A program made the translations under genes and the position numbers. A DNA stretch of 56,731 bases. Source: Streptomyces misionensis. GTDB taxonomy: Bacteria; Actinomycetota; Actinomycetes; Streptomycetales; Streptomycetaceae. The stretch is taken from assembly GCF_007896895.1 (NCBI RefSeq), contig NZ_VOGW01000105.1, forward strand, positions 1-56,731, written 5' to 3'. Shown piece after piece: positions 15,444-24,694 of the stretch. Position 1 is the first letter of the stretch. The number at the start of each line of letters is the position of its first letter. The notes under the pieces were generated by a model, which was not told the origin of the DNA, searched no databases, and was given only the letters and a program-made list of their open reading frames with translations.

Positions 15444-15728
15444 TCATGTGTCGAGTGTGAACAGGCGACTGACCAACTCCGGGTAGGTGGCTGCCTCTTC
15501 CGGAGTGCCGCCGCAGCTGCGCTCGCAGCGCCAGCCCAGGAGACCGATCGCGGCATCGAGTCCGATCTCGGGGTCACAGCCGTAGGGGTCGAACAGCGGC
15601 AAGGAGCCAGCAATGAGCTGCATGCCGAATGGCGAACCCGTCAGGGTCTCGATGACCGTGGTCGACGGCGCGTGATCTCCGAGGACCATGGCCAGGGAGT
15701 TGGTGTAGCGGTACGGACCAGGACCCAC
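15444..15728 (-). pseudogene. Truncated peptidase-like (BtrH N-terminal-like) fragment
   Basis: From GTG 15728 the frame reads VGPGPYRYTNSLAMVLGDHA, PSTTVIETLTGSPFGMQLIA, and LDAAIGLLGWRCE before ending after about 94 residues. This resembles the start of a much longer Streptomyces family with an N-terminal Cys-peptidase-like fold, in which the residue before TNSLA is normally part of the active-site region. The sequence stops abruptly in ATYPELVSRLFTLDT, so it looks like a 5' fragment. The family assignment is tentative. 15162-15443 shows no gene apart from the hairpin at 15200. Confidence 0.4.
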
Positions 15729-16050
15729 ATGCTCTGCCGTCTCGTCGGCGCCGGTGGGCGCAGTTCTCGACACGGTCGCGGTTGCAGATCCGGGGGCGTG
15801 AAAGGCAGGCCAGGGCTGGACGGCTCTCACGCCCCCCAAGGGCAAGGGCGCAGGGGTAGGGCGCCCGGGTGATTCCCTTGTGCGATTCGACGAGTTTGTG
15901 CGGTCTCTCGTCGTCGCGCTCCATGAATCTGTCACGCGGAATCCGGTCGTGGTATCTGTCAGCCGACTGCACAGCGACGGCCGTCGCCCTGTCGGGAGAC
16001 GCCCGGCAGGCGGCACGCGCGGCAGCGCGTACCTGAGGCGTATTCGGCTG
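15729..16050. other. No recognisable gene
   Basis: 322 bp between the gene fragment and the LAL regulator. Frames are open by composition on both strands, but none resembles a protein family and no RNA structure stands out. Confidence 0.5.
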
Positions 16051-18837
16051 TCAGCTCCGGGCGTCGTTATCTGACAGGGTGCCTTCGAGTACGTCGCGGA
16101 GTTGCGAGCGGGCGGTGATGCCCAGCTTGGGGAAGACCCGGTAGAGGTGGGAGCCGACCGTGCGCGGTGAGAGGAACAGTTTCTCCCCGATCTCGCGGTT
16201 CGTCAGACCCCGGGCCGCCAGCTGGACGATCTGCTGCTGCTGAGGGCTGAGTTCGGTGAAGGCACTGGGCACGACGTCGGTCACCTCAATGCCGGCGGCG
16301 CGCAGTTCTGCCTGTGCCCGCTCGGCCCACGGCCGCGCGCCGAGGCGCTGGAAGGTTTCCAGCGCGGCGCTCAGCAGCGGACGGGCCTCGGCGATACGGC
16401 GCCGACGTCGGAGCCATTCCCCGTAGTCGAGCCGGGTCTGCGCCCGTTCGAACGGCCACTGCTCACCCGCGGGCTGCGCGAGCGCCGCCTGGAAGAACGG
16501 CTCCGCATGCTCGGGATCCGCCAGCAGGGCGCGGCCCCGGTCGGTCAGTGCGGCCACCCGTGCCGACATGCCCGTACCGAGGCGCTTCGCCGACCGTTCC
16601 AGCAGCTGTGCGGCGTGCTCCTGCTGTCCTCTGCGGACGGCTGCCGCCGCGAGTTCGGCCAGGACGGTGTAGGAGACGTGGTAGTGGACCGGATCGCCGT
16701 CGTCGGTGAACGCGGAGCGGAACTGTGTGTACGCGGTGTCGTAGTCGCCCTCGGCCACTGCCGCCATTCCCAGGGCCCGCCGTGCGAAGACCGCGACGGA
16801 GCGGCTCTCCAGCGGGTCGACGAGAGACAGGGCTCGCTCGGCGAGCCGGCGCGCGGCGGGCGCGTCGCCGAGCAGTGCGACCACCGTGGCGTCGAGTGCC
16901 TGGGCACACGCCTCGGCATGGTCGAGCCCGGCCGATGACGCCATGGCCGCGATGTCGGCCGCCACCGAGCGGGCCGCGGCCCATCGGCCCTGCTCCAGGC
17001 GGGTCCAGCCGGCCGCGCATACCAGTCCGTCCGGGAGCGGGCCATGCGCCTGCCACTGGTCGAAGGCCTCGTCGAAGGTTTGGGCGGCGAGGGTGGTCTG
17101 GTCGAGCAGCCAGGCGACGATGGCGAGCGCGGTCAGACGCTGGGCGTCGCCCTTGGCCTCGGCGATGAGCTCGGGCAGCACCGGTGCGAGCAACGCTCCT
17201 GCGCCGCCGGGGTCGGAGACGGCCATGACCCAGGCGCGCAGCGCCGCTCCGGCGGCATCGTCGGGCATGCCGGAGAGCAGGCTCTGGAGCTGCTGCCGCT
17301 GGGACTCCTCGCCCGAGTAGTAGCGGACCACCGCTGCTGCGGCCAGCGCGTCGAGTACGAGGGGCGACCGGGTGTTCGTTGCCTCGTCGGCGACGCGCAT
17401 GAGCAGGGCGAAGGCTGCCGTGTGATGGGGGCCAAGAGACATGAGCCGGCCGGTGGCCAGCGCGGCTTTGCCCCGCAGTGCCGGGTTGTCGGTGCACTCG
17501 CGGACTGCTGCGGCCAGGTGCTCCACCCAGCCGAGCTGACCGGTGAAGACGGCGCTGGCAGCGGCTTCGGTGAGCAGGCGCGCCCGGTCCTCGCGGTGCG
17601 GGCTGAGTTCCGCGGCGCGCTCCTGGGCTGCGGCGGCGGCCGCGAAGCCACCTCGGCGCCGGGCCCGGTCGGCCGTCTGCTGCAAGGCGGCCGATACGTC
17701 CTGGTCGGGGCGTACGGTCGCGGCGGCCAGATGCCAGGCGCGGCGGTCGGGCTCCTGGCGCAGCAGTTCCGCGAGAGCCAGGTGTGCCCTGCGGCGTTCC
17801 TCGAAGGACGCGGCATGGTAGACGGCGGAGCGGACTAGCGGGTGACGGAAAACGATCCCGGTCCCGTCCTGGCGTACGAGACCGGCCCGGTCCGCGGGCT
17901 CCCATGCCTTGTCGTCCGCATCGGGCAGTCCCACGGCGGCTGCCTGCGCGTCCGCCGCGTCGGCGGCCGCGAGCAGTAGCAGGATGCGGCGGGTCGGTTC
18001 CGGCAGGTCCGCCGCGTGCCCTGCGAAGATCCGCTCCAGTCGGTCGGTGACTGGCAGCGGGCCCTGCACGCTGCTGCCCTCGGCGTTGCGGATCGCGGTG
18101 GCATGGGCGAGTTCCACCAGGGCCAGCGGGTTGCCGGCCGCTTCCTTGAGGATTCGCACACGGGTTCGGCCGGTGGGCGGTGTGGGCTGCCGGTCGAGCA
18201 GCCGGTTGGCGGCAGCACCGTCCAGCGGGCCGAGTTCGAGGCGCTCGTACCCCTTGTCGAAGCCGGGCAGTACGGCCGCGGTGCGGACTCCGAGCAGCAG
18301 CGTGACGGGCTCGCTGTCCATGCGCCGCGCCACGAAGGAGAGCACGTCCAGAGACGCGCGGTCGATCCACTGGGCGTCGTCGACCACGACCAGCAGCGGG
18401 GCGGTCTCCGCCAGGTCCGACAACAAGGTCAGAACCGCCAGACCCACCATCATCCCGTCGGGGGCCTCGGCACACTCGTCGAGCCCCAGGACGGCACGAA
18501 GCGCGGAGCGCTGCCGCGATGGCAGACCTTCCGCCTCGCCGAGTACCGGGCGCAGCATCTGGTGAAGACCCGCGAAGCCAAGGTGGGCCTCGGATTCGCT
18601 TCCCACCGCTCGCAGCACTCGGTCACCCGCACTCCGTGCGCGATCGGCCGCGATGTCGAGGAGTGTGCTCTTTCCGGCACCGGGGTCACCCGTGAGGATC
18701 AACACGTCACTGTGGGACCGATCGGCGCCGACCCGCCGGACTATTTCTGCGGTCTCGCTTTCCCGGCCCACCAGCGCCAGACCGGAATTCCGTATCGAGT
18801 AGTGCCGGCCCCCACGAGCCCTTCCATCGTTTTCCAC
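16051..18837 (-). CDS. LAL-type LuxR-family transcriptional regulator
   Basis: 928 residues from GTG 18837, with GGAG about 8 nt upstream; a longer frame to 19098 has no family-like sequence and would cover the motif at 18974. Domains: an AAA ATPase with Walker A (LTGDPGAGKSTLL, about 48-60) and Walker B (LLVVVDDAQWID), a long helical TPR-like middle (about 350-830), and a C-terminal LuxR HTH (LSPQQQQIVQLAARGLTNRE, then LFLSPRTVGSHLYRVFPKLG). LAL proteins are large ATP-dependent activators of secondary metabolism or catabolic operons. The shared 20-bp motif ahead of this gene, the exporter gene and the MBL operon suggests it autoregulates and controls both. Confidence 0.93.
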   Translation of the reverse strand: MENDGRARGGRHYSIRNSGLALVGRESETAEIVRRVGADRSHSDVLILTGDPGAGKSTLLDIAADRARSAGDRVLRAVGSESEAHLGFAGLHQMLRPVLGEAEGLPSRQRSALRAVLGLDECAEAPDGMMVGLAVLTLLSDLAETAPLLVVVDDAQWIDRASLDVLSFVARRMDSEPVTLLLGVRTAAVLPGFDKGYERLELGPLDGAAANRLLDRQPTPPTGRTRVRILKEAAGNPLALVELAHATAIRNAEGSSVQGPLPVTDRLERIFAGHAADLPEPTRRILLLLAAADAADAQAAAVGLPDADDKAWEPADRAGLVRQDGTGIVFRHPLVRSAVYHAASFEERRRAHLALAELLRQEPDRRAWHLAAATVRPDQDVSAALQQTADRARRRGGFAAAAAAQERAAELSPHREDRARLLTEAAASAVFTGQLGWVEHLAAAVRECTDNPALRGKAALATGRLMSLGPHHTAAFALLMRVADEATNTRSPLVLDALAAAAVVRYYSGEESQRQQLQSLLSGMPDDAAGAALRAWVMAVSDPGGAGALLAPVLPELIAEAKGDAQRLTALAIVAWLLDQTTLAAQTFDEAFDQWQAHGPLPDGLVCAAGWTRLEQGRWAAARSVAADIAAMASSAGLDHAEACAQALDATVVALLGDAPAARRLAERALSLVDPLESRSVAVFARRALGMAAVAEGDYDTAYTQFRSAFTDDGDPVHYHVSYTVLAELAAAAVRRGQQEHAAQLLERSAKRLGTGMSARVAALTDRGRALLADPEHAEPFFQAALAQPAGEQWPFERAQTRLDYGEWLRRRRRIAEARPLLSAALETFQRLGARPWAERAQAELRAAGIEVTDVVPSAFTELSPQQQQIVQLAARGLTNREIGEKLFLSPRTVGSHLYRVFPKLGITARSQLRDVLEGTLSDNDARS

Positions 18838-18973
18838 GGATGCTCCAGGGAATTGAGATACCCCAGATACTAGTCGAGCCGTACGTCTCCGCACCGTCAG
18901 CCTCGGGATCGCCGCGGCGGGACAGCCGGTCGGCAGGCGCAAACGCCCCATCCGGTGGCCGACCAGCACCGAT

Positions 18974-18993
18974 GCAGTCACGTGACGCATACC
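18974..18993. promoter_or_regulatory. Copy 1 of shared 20-bp motif (LAL regulon candidate)
   Basis: GCAGTCACGTGACGCATACC, 137 bp upstream of the LAL regulator start. The core TCACGTGA is palindromic. It matches 19 of 20 positions with the copy at 19508 and 19 of 20 with the copy at 22125. Confidence 0.65.
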
Positions 18994-19144
18994 CTCGGCT
19001 GTTCGTCCGGCCACAGAATCGTGAAGCGAGTACGGTCGCGCCTTTCCGGGGCGGCGGGCAAGCACGATCGTGCGTCGCCGGTGGCGTCGTGCCGTCACAG
19101 ACGGGGATCACGGAAGCCGGGCATCTCGACCGGAAGGCGCTGAC

Positions 19145-19405
19145 ATGGTTACTGGACGCTCGTGGCTGGTCGGATTCGGGTTCCGCACTCCATGCGGTCG
19201 GCTTGTACGCCACTTCTACGTCGTCGACGGCATGGCCGGTCCCGAGCAGGCCCGCGAGGCTGCTCTTGAGCGGGCGAACGACCCGGGCGAACGCGCGGCG
19301 CATGGAAACCTGCGGCGCGATGACGGCTGTGTCGAGACGCGTCGAATGTCGCGTGACCTTCTGGGCGCCTGGCGGCTGTCCGTCCCAAGTCCGTGCACTG
19401 CGTAG
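19145..19405 (+). CDS. Small hypothetical protein, doubtful
   Basis: 86 residues from ATG 19145 with GGAAGG 8 nt upstream. The N-terminal part (RSWLVGFGFRTPCGRLVRHF, YVVDGMAG, EQAREAALERA) has the look of a small alpha/beta protein. The remainder is Arg-rich and may be out of frame. No family recognised. It lies between two copies of the 20-bp motif, within the regulatory region of the FUSC gene, so it could also be a remnant. Confidence 0.35.
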   Translation: MVTGRSWLVGFGFRTPCGRLVRHFYVVDGMAGPEQAREAALERANDPGERAAHGNLRRDDGCVETRRMSRDLLGAWRLSVPSPCTA

Positions 19406-19507
19406 CCCCTTGAACCCGGAAGCCATCGCCGACGGGTGCAGGCCTGTCAGCGCTGCGCGGTCGCCGACGCCGGCAAGGGACGCCCACGTGCTGCAGAACC
19501 CCCGAAA

Positions 19508-19527
19508 GCAGTCACCTGACGCATACC
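19508..19527. promoter_or_regulatory. Copy 2 of shared 20-bp motif
   Basis: GCAGTCACCTGACGCATACC, 107 bp upstream of the FUSC exporter start at 19634. It differs from copy 1 only at the ninth base, which breaks the perfect palindrome. Confidence 0.65.
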
Positions 19528-19633
19528 GGACGCAACCCCGCATGCCGAGACTGGTGACGCGGGCGGTGGCCGTTCAGCACCTGAAGGCTCCCGTACGGCC
19601 GTGCACACGCGAAAAGGACCTACGGAGATCCCC

Positions 19634-21895
19634 ATGGTGGCAAGGACAGCGACATCGTTGTGGGACCGGTTCGCGGCCTTCGACCCTGGGCTCGTGCGTC
19701 TGGCCTCCGCGATGCGTGCCGTGCTCGGTACCGCCGCGACCCTCGCCGTGCTGACAGCGCTGCGAGCGCCCGAGACGGCGCTCGTAGTCGGTGGCTTCAC
19801 CGCGATGACGACGTCACTGGCCGTCAGCGACCTGCACCCGCGCAACCAGCTCATCACGCTCGGACTCGGCGTTCCGCTCTTCCTCGCGTCCCTGGCCGCC
19901 GGAGCCGCGCTGACGCCGTACCCGACAGCAGCCAAGCTGGTCTTCCTGGTGGTGATCTACCTCGCCGTTCAGGCCCGCCGGTTCGGCCCGCGAGGGCTTG
20001 GCCTGGGGATCTTCGGTTTCATGGCCTTCCTGCTGTCCCAGCTCACCCAGGCCCGGGCAGACCGCCTTCCGGAGTTCGGGGTATCGGTACTGGTTGCGTT
20101 CGGGGCCGTCACCGCCGTGTGGTACTGCGTCGGCCCCGTTACGGCGTCCCGAGCCCTGAGGCGGCTGCGGCACGCATTCGACGTGCGTCTGTACGACGTC
20201 CTCCGGGACACGGCCGCGATGGTCGCCGCCGGGCAGGACGTCGACACCCGGAGCCGGTCGTTGCAGGACCGTCTCGACAGACTGCACGCGTCAGTGCTGC
20301 TGATCGAGGACTTTCTCGATGAGCACGCCGTCGACGAGGACACCGAGGCTCTGCTGCCGCACCTCAGCCGGGTGGAGGTGGCCGCGCAGCGCCTGGCCGT
20401 ACTGGCGGTCCGCGCGGTCCGCAGCCCGGCGGCCCGCAGTGATCTGGCGGGACGGACGGCGCGACAGCGGCTCGCTCGGCGGATCCGGGCTCTCCGGCAC
20501 CAGCTCACCGTGGGAACTACTTGCGCGACCGAGCGGTGCGCAGAGGGGTACGAAGGTAGCCCGGCGAACCGGCCGACCGGCTCCGCACTCGTGCTGGACT
20601 GCTTTCCCGCGGTCGACGAACTCGCCGAAGCCCTGCGGGTTCTCGGCCCACGGGGTCGCCCGGCAGGACTCGGGACGCCTCCGCGCAGGCCCGCCTCACC
20701 CACCTTCGGGGTGCTGCTGCGCAGGGACAGAGCCACCGAAAGCCTGAAGCGGGGAGCCACCCGTCAGGCGTTTCAGGTGACGGCTGCCTCGGCGCTCGCC
20801 ATCGCGGGCGGTCATCTCCTGTCGCCGCACCTGTGGTACTGGGCCGTCGCGGCCGCATGGGTCGTCTTCATCAAGAACGAGAGCACCGGCGAGGTACTGC
20901 TGCAGAGTCTCCGGCGGCTGGCGGGCACTGTCCTCGGCGTGGTGTTCGGCTACGGCCTCGCCGCCCTGGTCGGCGGAGACGGCCCCGTCCTCCTGGTCCT
21001 GCTCCTGCTCCTGCTGTGTATGTTCGGGATGTTCTACACCCCGTCGCACGCCTACTGGGCCGTGACGTTCTTCATCACCGGCACGCTCAGCATGCTGCTC
21101 GCGGTGATGGACACCTTCTCGACGCAAGTGCTGCTCCTGCGCGTCCAGGAGACCGCACTGGGAGTGTCCTGCGGGACCCTTGCCGCCGTCCTCGTACTTC
21201 CCACCACGGTCCGCCACGCCAGTGACGAGGAACTGGTCGGCTTCCTGCGCGTCCTCGACCGCGTCCTGCGGGCCGTCGCATCGGGAAGCACGGACACCGA
21301 AACCCCGACGAGCTGGGTCCGCGCGGCACATGACCTCGACCAGGCACTGGAATCCTTCCGCAAGGCCAGTCTGCCTCTCACTCATCCGTTTGCTCCGCAG
21401 CGCCGCCGCCGTCACCGCGCCCGGCACCTGCTGGAACTCCTCGAGACCGGCGCTTACCACGCACGGAGCCTGGCCGCCACGGCCGAACGTCTCCCGGCGG
21501 GCGTCCCGGAGTGCACCGCCCGCCTCACCGCCGCGGCCGACCGCGCGCACGAGACCGTGACCCACCTGATCCGCGTCACCGGCCATCGACCGGAAAGCGC
21601 CTCACCGACGGCACGCCCCACGGTCGTCAGGGCACTGGCCCTGCTCTCGGAGGAGCAACGCGTGAGCCGCAACCGGCGGTCGCCGGAACACCGCCTGCTG
21701 CTGCACATCGATCGCCTCGACGTGGCCCTGACCGCGCTCGTACGAGCCTTGGACCCACTTGCCTCGGACCCCGACCGCACCACCGTGGTGCCCTCCGAGA
21801 GCGTGGACATCCCGTCGCCGCACCGCCCGGTACAGGCTGCCGCAGTGAGTTGCGCCGTCCTCGCCGACCGGTGCGAACGCGCCCAAGCCGGCTAG
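19634..21895 (+). CDS. FUSC-family (fusaric acid resistance-like) membrane transporter
   Basis: 753 residues from ATG 19634 with GGAG 7 nt upstream. Two hydrophobic blocks of about five to six helices each (residues about 25-170 and 385-520, e.g. VLLVLLLLLLCMFGMFY) are separated by a soluble helical segment, and a soluble C-terminal domain follows. This is the FUSC/YccS/AaeB layout. Such proteins export aromatic carboxylic acids and similar toxic weak acids across the inner membrane. The motif at 19508 and the adjacent LAL regulator suggest co-regulation with the MBL-esterase operon, so the exported compound may be a product or relative of that operon's ester or lactone substrate. Confidence 0.8.
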   Translation: MVARTATSLWDRFAAFDPGLVRLASAMRAVLGTAATLAVLTALRAPETALVVGGFTAMTTSLAVSDLHPRNQLITLGLGVPLFLASLAAGAALTPYPTAAKLVFLVVIYLAVQARRFGPRGLGLGIFGFMAFLLSQLTQARADRLPEFGVSVLVAFGAVTAVWYCVGPVTASRALRRLRHAFDVRLYDVLRDTAAMVAAGQDVDTRSRSLQDRLDRLHASVLLIEDFLDEHAVDEDTEALLPHLSRVEVAAQRLAVLAVRAVRSPAARSDLAGRTARQRLARRIRALRHQLTVGTTCATERCAEGYEGSPANRPTGSALVLDCFPAVDELAEALRVLGPRGRPAGLGTPPRRPASPTFGVLLRRDRATESLKRGATRQAFQVTAASALAIAGGHLLSPHLWYWAVAAAWVVFIKNESTGEVLLQSLRRLAGTVLGVVFGYGLAALVGGDGPVLLVLLLLLLCMFGMFYTPSHAYWAVTFFITGTLSMLLAVMDTFSTQVLLLRVQETALGVSCGTLAAVLVLPTTVRHASDEELVGFLRVLDRVLRAVASGSTDTETPTSWVRAAHDLDQALESFRKASLPLTHPFAPQRRRRHRARHLLELLETGAYHARSLAATAERLPAGVPECTARLTAAADRAHETVTHLIRVTGHRPESASPTARPTVVRALALLSEEQRVSRNRRSPEHRLLLHIDRLDVALTALVRALDPLASDPDRTTVVPSESVDIPSPHRPVQAAAVSCAVLADRCERAQAG

Positions 21896-22085
21896 CTATA
21901 GCTAGATGTGCTGTCCCGGGACGTTGGTGACGCTCCGGGGTATTCGAGCGGCCGGCGGTTGGCTGGCTCAAGCGGCCCGATACGGACCCGTCTCCAGCCT
22001 CGTGACCGCAGCGAGGTCGCCATGTGCCCATTGAAGAGGCATCCACCAATGGAACACGGGACAGGAGCCGCCTTTCGCCGGCCTC

Positions 22086-22104
22086 CCAGGGGAAAGACCC
22101 CTGG
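22086..22104. terminator. Hairpin between FUSC gene and MBL operon
   Basis: CCAGGGG-AAAGA-CCCCTGG, a perfect 7-bp stem within the 307-bp gap 21896-22202. There is no T tract. The gap otherwise holds a TAGCTATAGCTA palindrome right after the FUSC stop and the regulatory motif at 22125. Confidence 0.4.
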
Positions 22105-22124
22105 TCAGAGGTGTACGCACAGGT

Positions 22125-22144
22125 GCAGTCACGTGACGGATACC
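22125..22144. promoter_or_regulatory. Copy 3 of shared 20-bp motif
   Basis: GCAGTCACGTGACGGATACC, 59 bp upstream of the MBL-fold gene start. It differs from copy 1 only at position 15. Confidence 0.65.
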
Positions 22145-22202
22145 GCACCCACCGGGGCCGCTCGTACGGTTGAGTAAATCCCCCGGATTGCAAGGAAATA
22201 CC

Positions 22203-23117
22203 ATGGAACAGATCACCCTCGGCAATGTCTCCATCACTCGGGTGTGGGAATACTACGGTTCCGTCGAAATGGCGCCCGACACCTTCTTCCCGGAAAGCTC
22301 GAAGGAAGTCTGGGAGAACGGTTCCGACTGGCTTGTCCCGCATTTCCTGGATTCCGAGACCAACATTGTGAATTCGGCGATCCAGACCTGGCTGCTGCGC
22401 AGCGAGGGCAAGACGATCCTGGTCGACACCGGCGTGGGCAACCACAAGGACCGTCCCTACGCCCCGGTCTGGAACCGCCTCGAAACGGACTTCCTGGCCA
22501 ACCTCGCCCGGGCCGGTGTCCAGCCGGAGGACGTGGACATCGTGATCAACACGCATCTCCACATCGACCACGTCGGCTGGAACACCTACCTGGACGGGCG
22601 GCAGTGGGTGCCGACGTTCCCCAACGCCACCTACCTGATGCCGAAGGACGACTTCGACTTCTGGAACCCCGAGAACGGCCACCAGCCGCTGCTCGGCCGC
22701 GGCAACCAGAACGTCTTCGAGGACAGCGTGGCCCCGGTGCACCAGGCCGGCCTGACGCAGCTGTGGGAGAACAGCCACCAGATCGACGCGAACCTGCGCC
22801 TGGACGCCGCTCCCGGGCACACCCCCGGCTCCTCCGTGCTGACCCTCACCTCCGGCACGGACCGCGCGGTGTTCGTCGGCGACATGCTGCACAGCCCGGT
22901 GCAGATCCTGGAGCCGGACGCCAACAGCTGCTTCTGCGAGAACCCCGCCGAAGCCCGTGCCACCCGCCGCAAGGTGCTGGGCTGGGCGGCCGACAACAAC
23001 GCGCTCGTGATCCCGGCGCATCTGGGCGGGCACGGCGCCACCGAAGTCGTACGCGAGGGAAGCACCTTCGCCGTGAAGGGCTGGGCGCCCTTCGCCCCGT
23101 ACACCGAGCAGGGCTGA
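22203..23117 (+). CDS. Metallo-beta-lactamase-fold hydrolase
   Basis: 304 residues from ATG 22203 behind AAGGAAA. The dinuclear metal motif THLHIDHVGW gives His118, His120, Asp122 and His123. Further ligands follow in PGHTPGSS (His), VFVGDMLHS (Asp) and IPAHLGGHG (His). The overall pattern resembles the lactonase/aryl-hydrolase branch of the family (ILVDTGVGN near 72-80). It opens a three-gene operon with a carboxylesterase 22 bp downstream and a RidA protein. Together these suggest stepwise hydrolysis of an ester or lactone compound with disposal of a reactive imine or enamine. The true substrate is unknown. Confidence 0.88.
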   Translation: MEQITLGNVSITRVWEYYGSVEMAPDTFFPESSKEVWENGSDWLVPHFLDSETNIVNSAIQTWLLRSEGKTILVDTGVGNHKDRPYAPVWNRLETDFLANLARAGVQPEDVDIVINTHLHIDHVGWNTYLDGRQWVPTFPNATYLMPKDDFDFWNPENGHQPLLGRGNQNVFEDSVAPVHQAGLTQLWENSHQIDANLRLDAAPGHTPGSSVLTLTSGTDRAVFVGDMLHSPVQILEPDANSCFCENPAEARATRRKVLGWAADNNALVIPAHLGGHGATEVVREGSTFAVKGWAPFAPYTEQG

Positions 23118-23139
23118 AGCCCGCGGAAAGGCACCAGAG

Positions 23140-24633
23140 ATGAACCACCACCCCGAACCCGTCGTGACCACCGCGCAGGGAGCCGTCCGCGGTCTGCGCC
23201 AGGAGGACGGCACCGCCGCCTTCCTGAACATCCCCTATGCCGCCCCGCCCCTGGGCGCCGGCCGGTTCGCGCCGCCCGAGCCGCACGAGCCGTGGGACGG
23301 CGTGCGGGACGCCACCGTCCCCGGACCCAACGCGCCGCAGTCCGAGCGCAAGCTCGGCAGCATCGACATGGCCCCCTACTTCGGCCCCGGCTGGAGCCGC
23401 GGCGAGGACTACCTCACCGTCAACGTCTGGACGCCCGCCGTCGCGCAGAGCGACCTGCCGGTCATGGTGTTCGTGCACGGCGGCGGCTTCGTCGCCGGAT
23501 CCACGCGGTCCGCGATGTACGACGGTTCCGCCTTCGCCCGCGACGGCGTCGTCCTCGTCACGCTCAACTACCGGCTCGGCATCGCCGGGTTCCTGGACCT
23601 GCCCGGCGCCCCGGCCAACCGCGGTCTGCTCGACGTCGTCGCCGCGCTGCGCTGGGTGAGGGAGAACATCGCCGGGTTCGGCGGTGACCCAAAGAACGTG
23701 ACGCTCTTCGGCCAGTCGGCCGGGGCCACCGTCGTCGGCGGCGTCCTCGCCACCGCGGAGGCCGCGGGCCTGTTCCGCCGGGCGATCGTGCAGAGCGGCA
23801 GCGGACTGGGCGCGTTCAGCACCGAGCAGGCCGCCCGAGTCACCGCCGCGGCTGCCGAGGTCCTGGGCGTCGAGCCGCACGTGGACGCCTTCGCGGAGAT
23901 CTCCGACGAGCGTCTGGTGGAGGCCGCCTCCAAGCTCGCGGGCATCGACCTGCAGACCGCCACCCACGGCGACCCGCTGATCGGTCTGAGCCCCTTCAGT
24001 CTGGTCCTGGACACCCAGCCCGCCGAAGCCGTCGCCGCAGGCCTCGCCGCCGACGTCGACCTGCTCATCGGCACCAACACGGAAGAGGGCAACCTCTATC
24101 TGGTCCCGGTGGGCAGGTACGCCACCTCGACCGCAGCCGACGTCGACGACGCGGCGGCGCGCTCGCACCCGGATCCGGCGCGGCTCGTCGAGACCTACCG
24201 CACGTCACGCCCCGAGGCCTCCTTCGCGGAACTGCGCTCGGCCATCATGGCCGACGCCCTGTTCGGCGCGGGTACCCGCGCTCTGGCCGACGCCCATGCC
24301 GCCCATCCGAAGTCCGTCACCTACGCGTACGAGTTCGCCTGGCGCTCCCAGGCCCTGGACGGAGAACTCGGCGCCACCCACGCCGTCGAGCTGCCCTTCG
24401 TCTTCGACCTCGCGGACCGGCCCGAGCTGAACGGCCCCGCCGCCCTGCTCGGCCCCGACAAGCCCCCGGCGGATCTCGCGGACCGCATGCACGAGACCTG
24501 GATCCGGTTCGCCGCCACCGGCGACCCGGGCTGGGACCCCTACGACACCGACCGCAGGGCCACGATGCACATCGACGCCGAGTGGACCCAGGTCGACGAC
24601 CCCCGCAGCCAGGAACGACAGGCCTGGAGCTGA
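23140..24633 (+). CDS. Type B carboxylesterase
   Basis: 497 residues from ATG 23140 (GAAAGG upstream). It has the oxyanion motif VFVHGGGFVAGS (about 111-122), the first signature EDYLTVNVWTP (about 89-99), nucleophile Ser193 in LFGQSAGAT, an acidic residue in NTEEGNLYL, and the catalytic His in GATHAVELPFVF. No signal peptide is seen, so it acts in the cytoplasm on carboxylic esters. It is second in the MBL-esterase-RidA operon, 62 bp before the RidA gene. p-Nitrobenzyl-esterase-like enzymes share this architecture. Confidence 0.92.
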   Translation: MNHHPEPVVTTAQGAVRGLRQEDGTAAFLNIPYAAPPLGAGRFAPPEPHEPWDGVRDATVPGPNAPQSERKLGSIDMAPYFGPGWSRGEDYLTVNVWTPAVAQSDLPVMVFVHGGGFVAGSTRSAMYDGSAFARDGVVLVTLNYRLGIAGFLDLPGAPANRGLLDVVAALRWVRENIAGFGGDPKNVTLFGQSAGATVVGGVLATAEAAGLFRRAIVQSGSGLGAFSTEQAARVTAAAAEVLGVEPHVDAFAEISDERLVEAASKLAGIDLQTATHGDPLIGLSPFSLVLDTQPAEAVAAGLAADVDLLIGTNTEEGNLYLVPVGRYATSTAADVDDAAARSHPDPARLVETYRTSRPEASFAELRSAIMADALFGAGTRALADAHAAHPKSVTYAYEFAWRSQALDGELGATHAVELPFVFDLADRPELNGPAALLGPDKPPADLADRMHETWIRFAATGDPGWDPYDTDRRATMHIDAEWTQVDDPRSQERQAWS

Positions 24634-24694
24634 CGCCCGTACCGCTCTCGCCTGCTCATCCCCTCCAAGGACCACCACCGCTTCAAGGAACACC

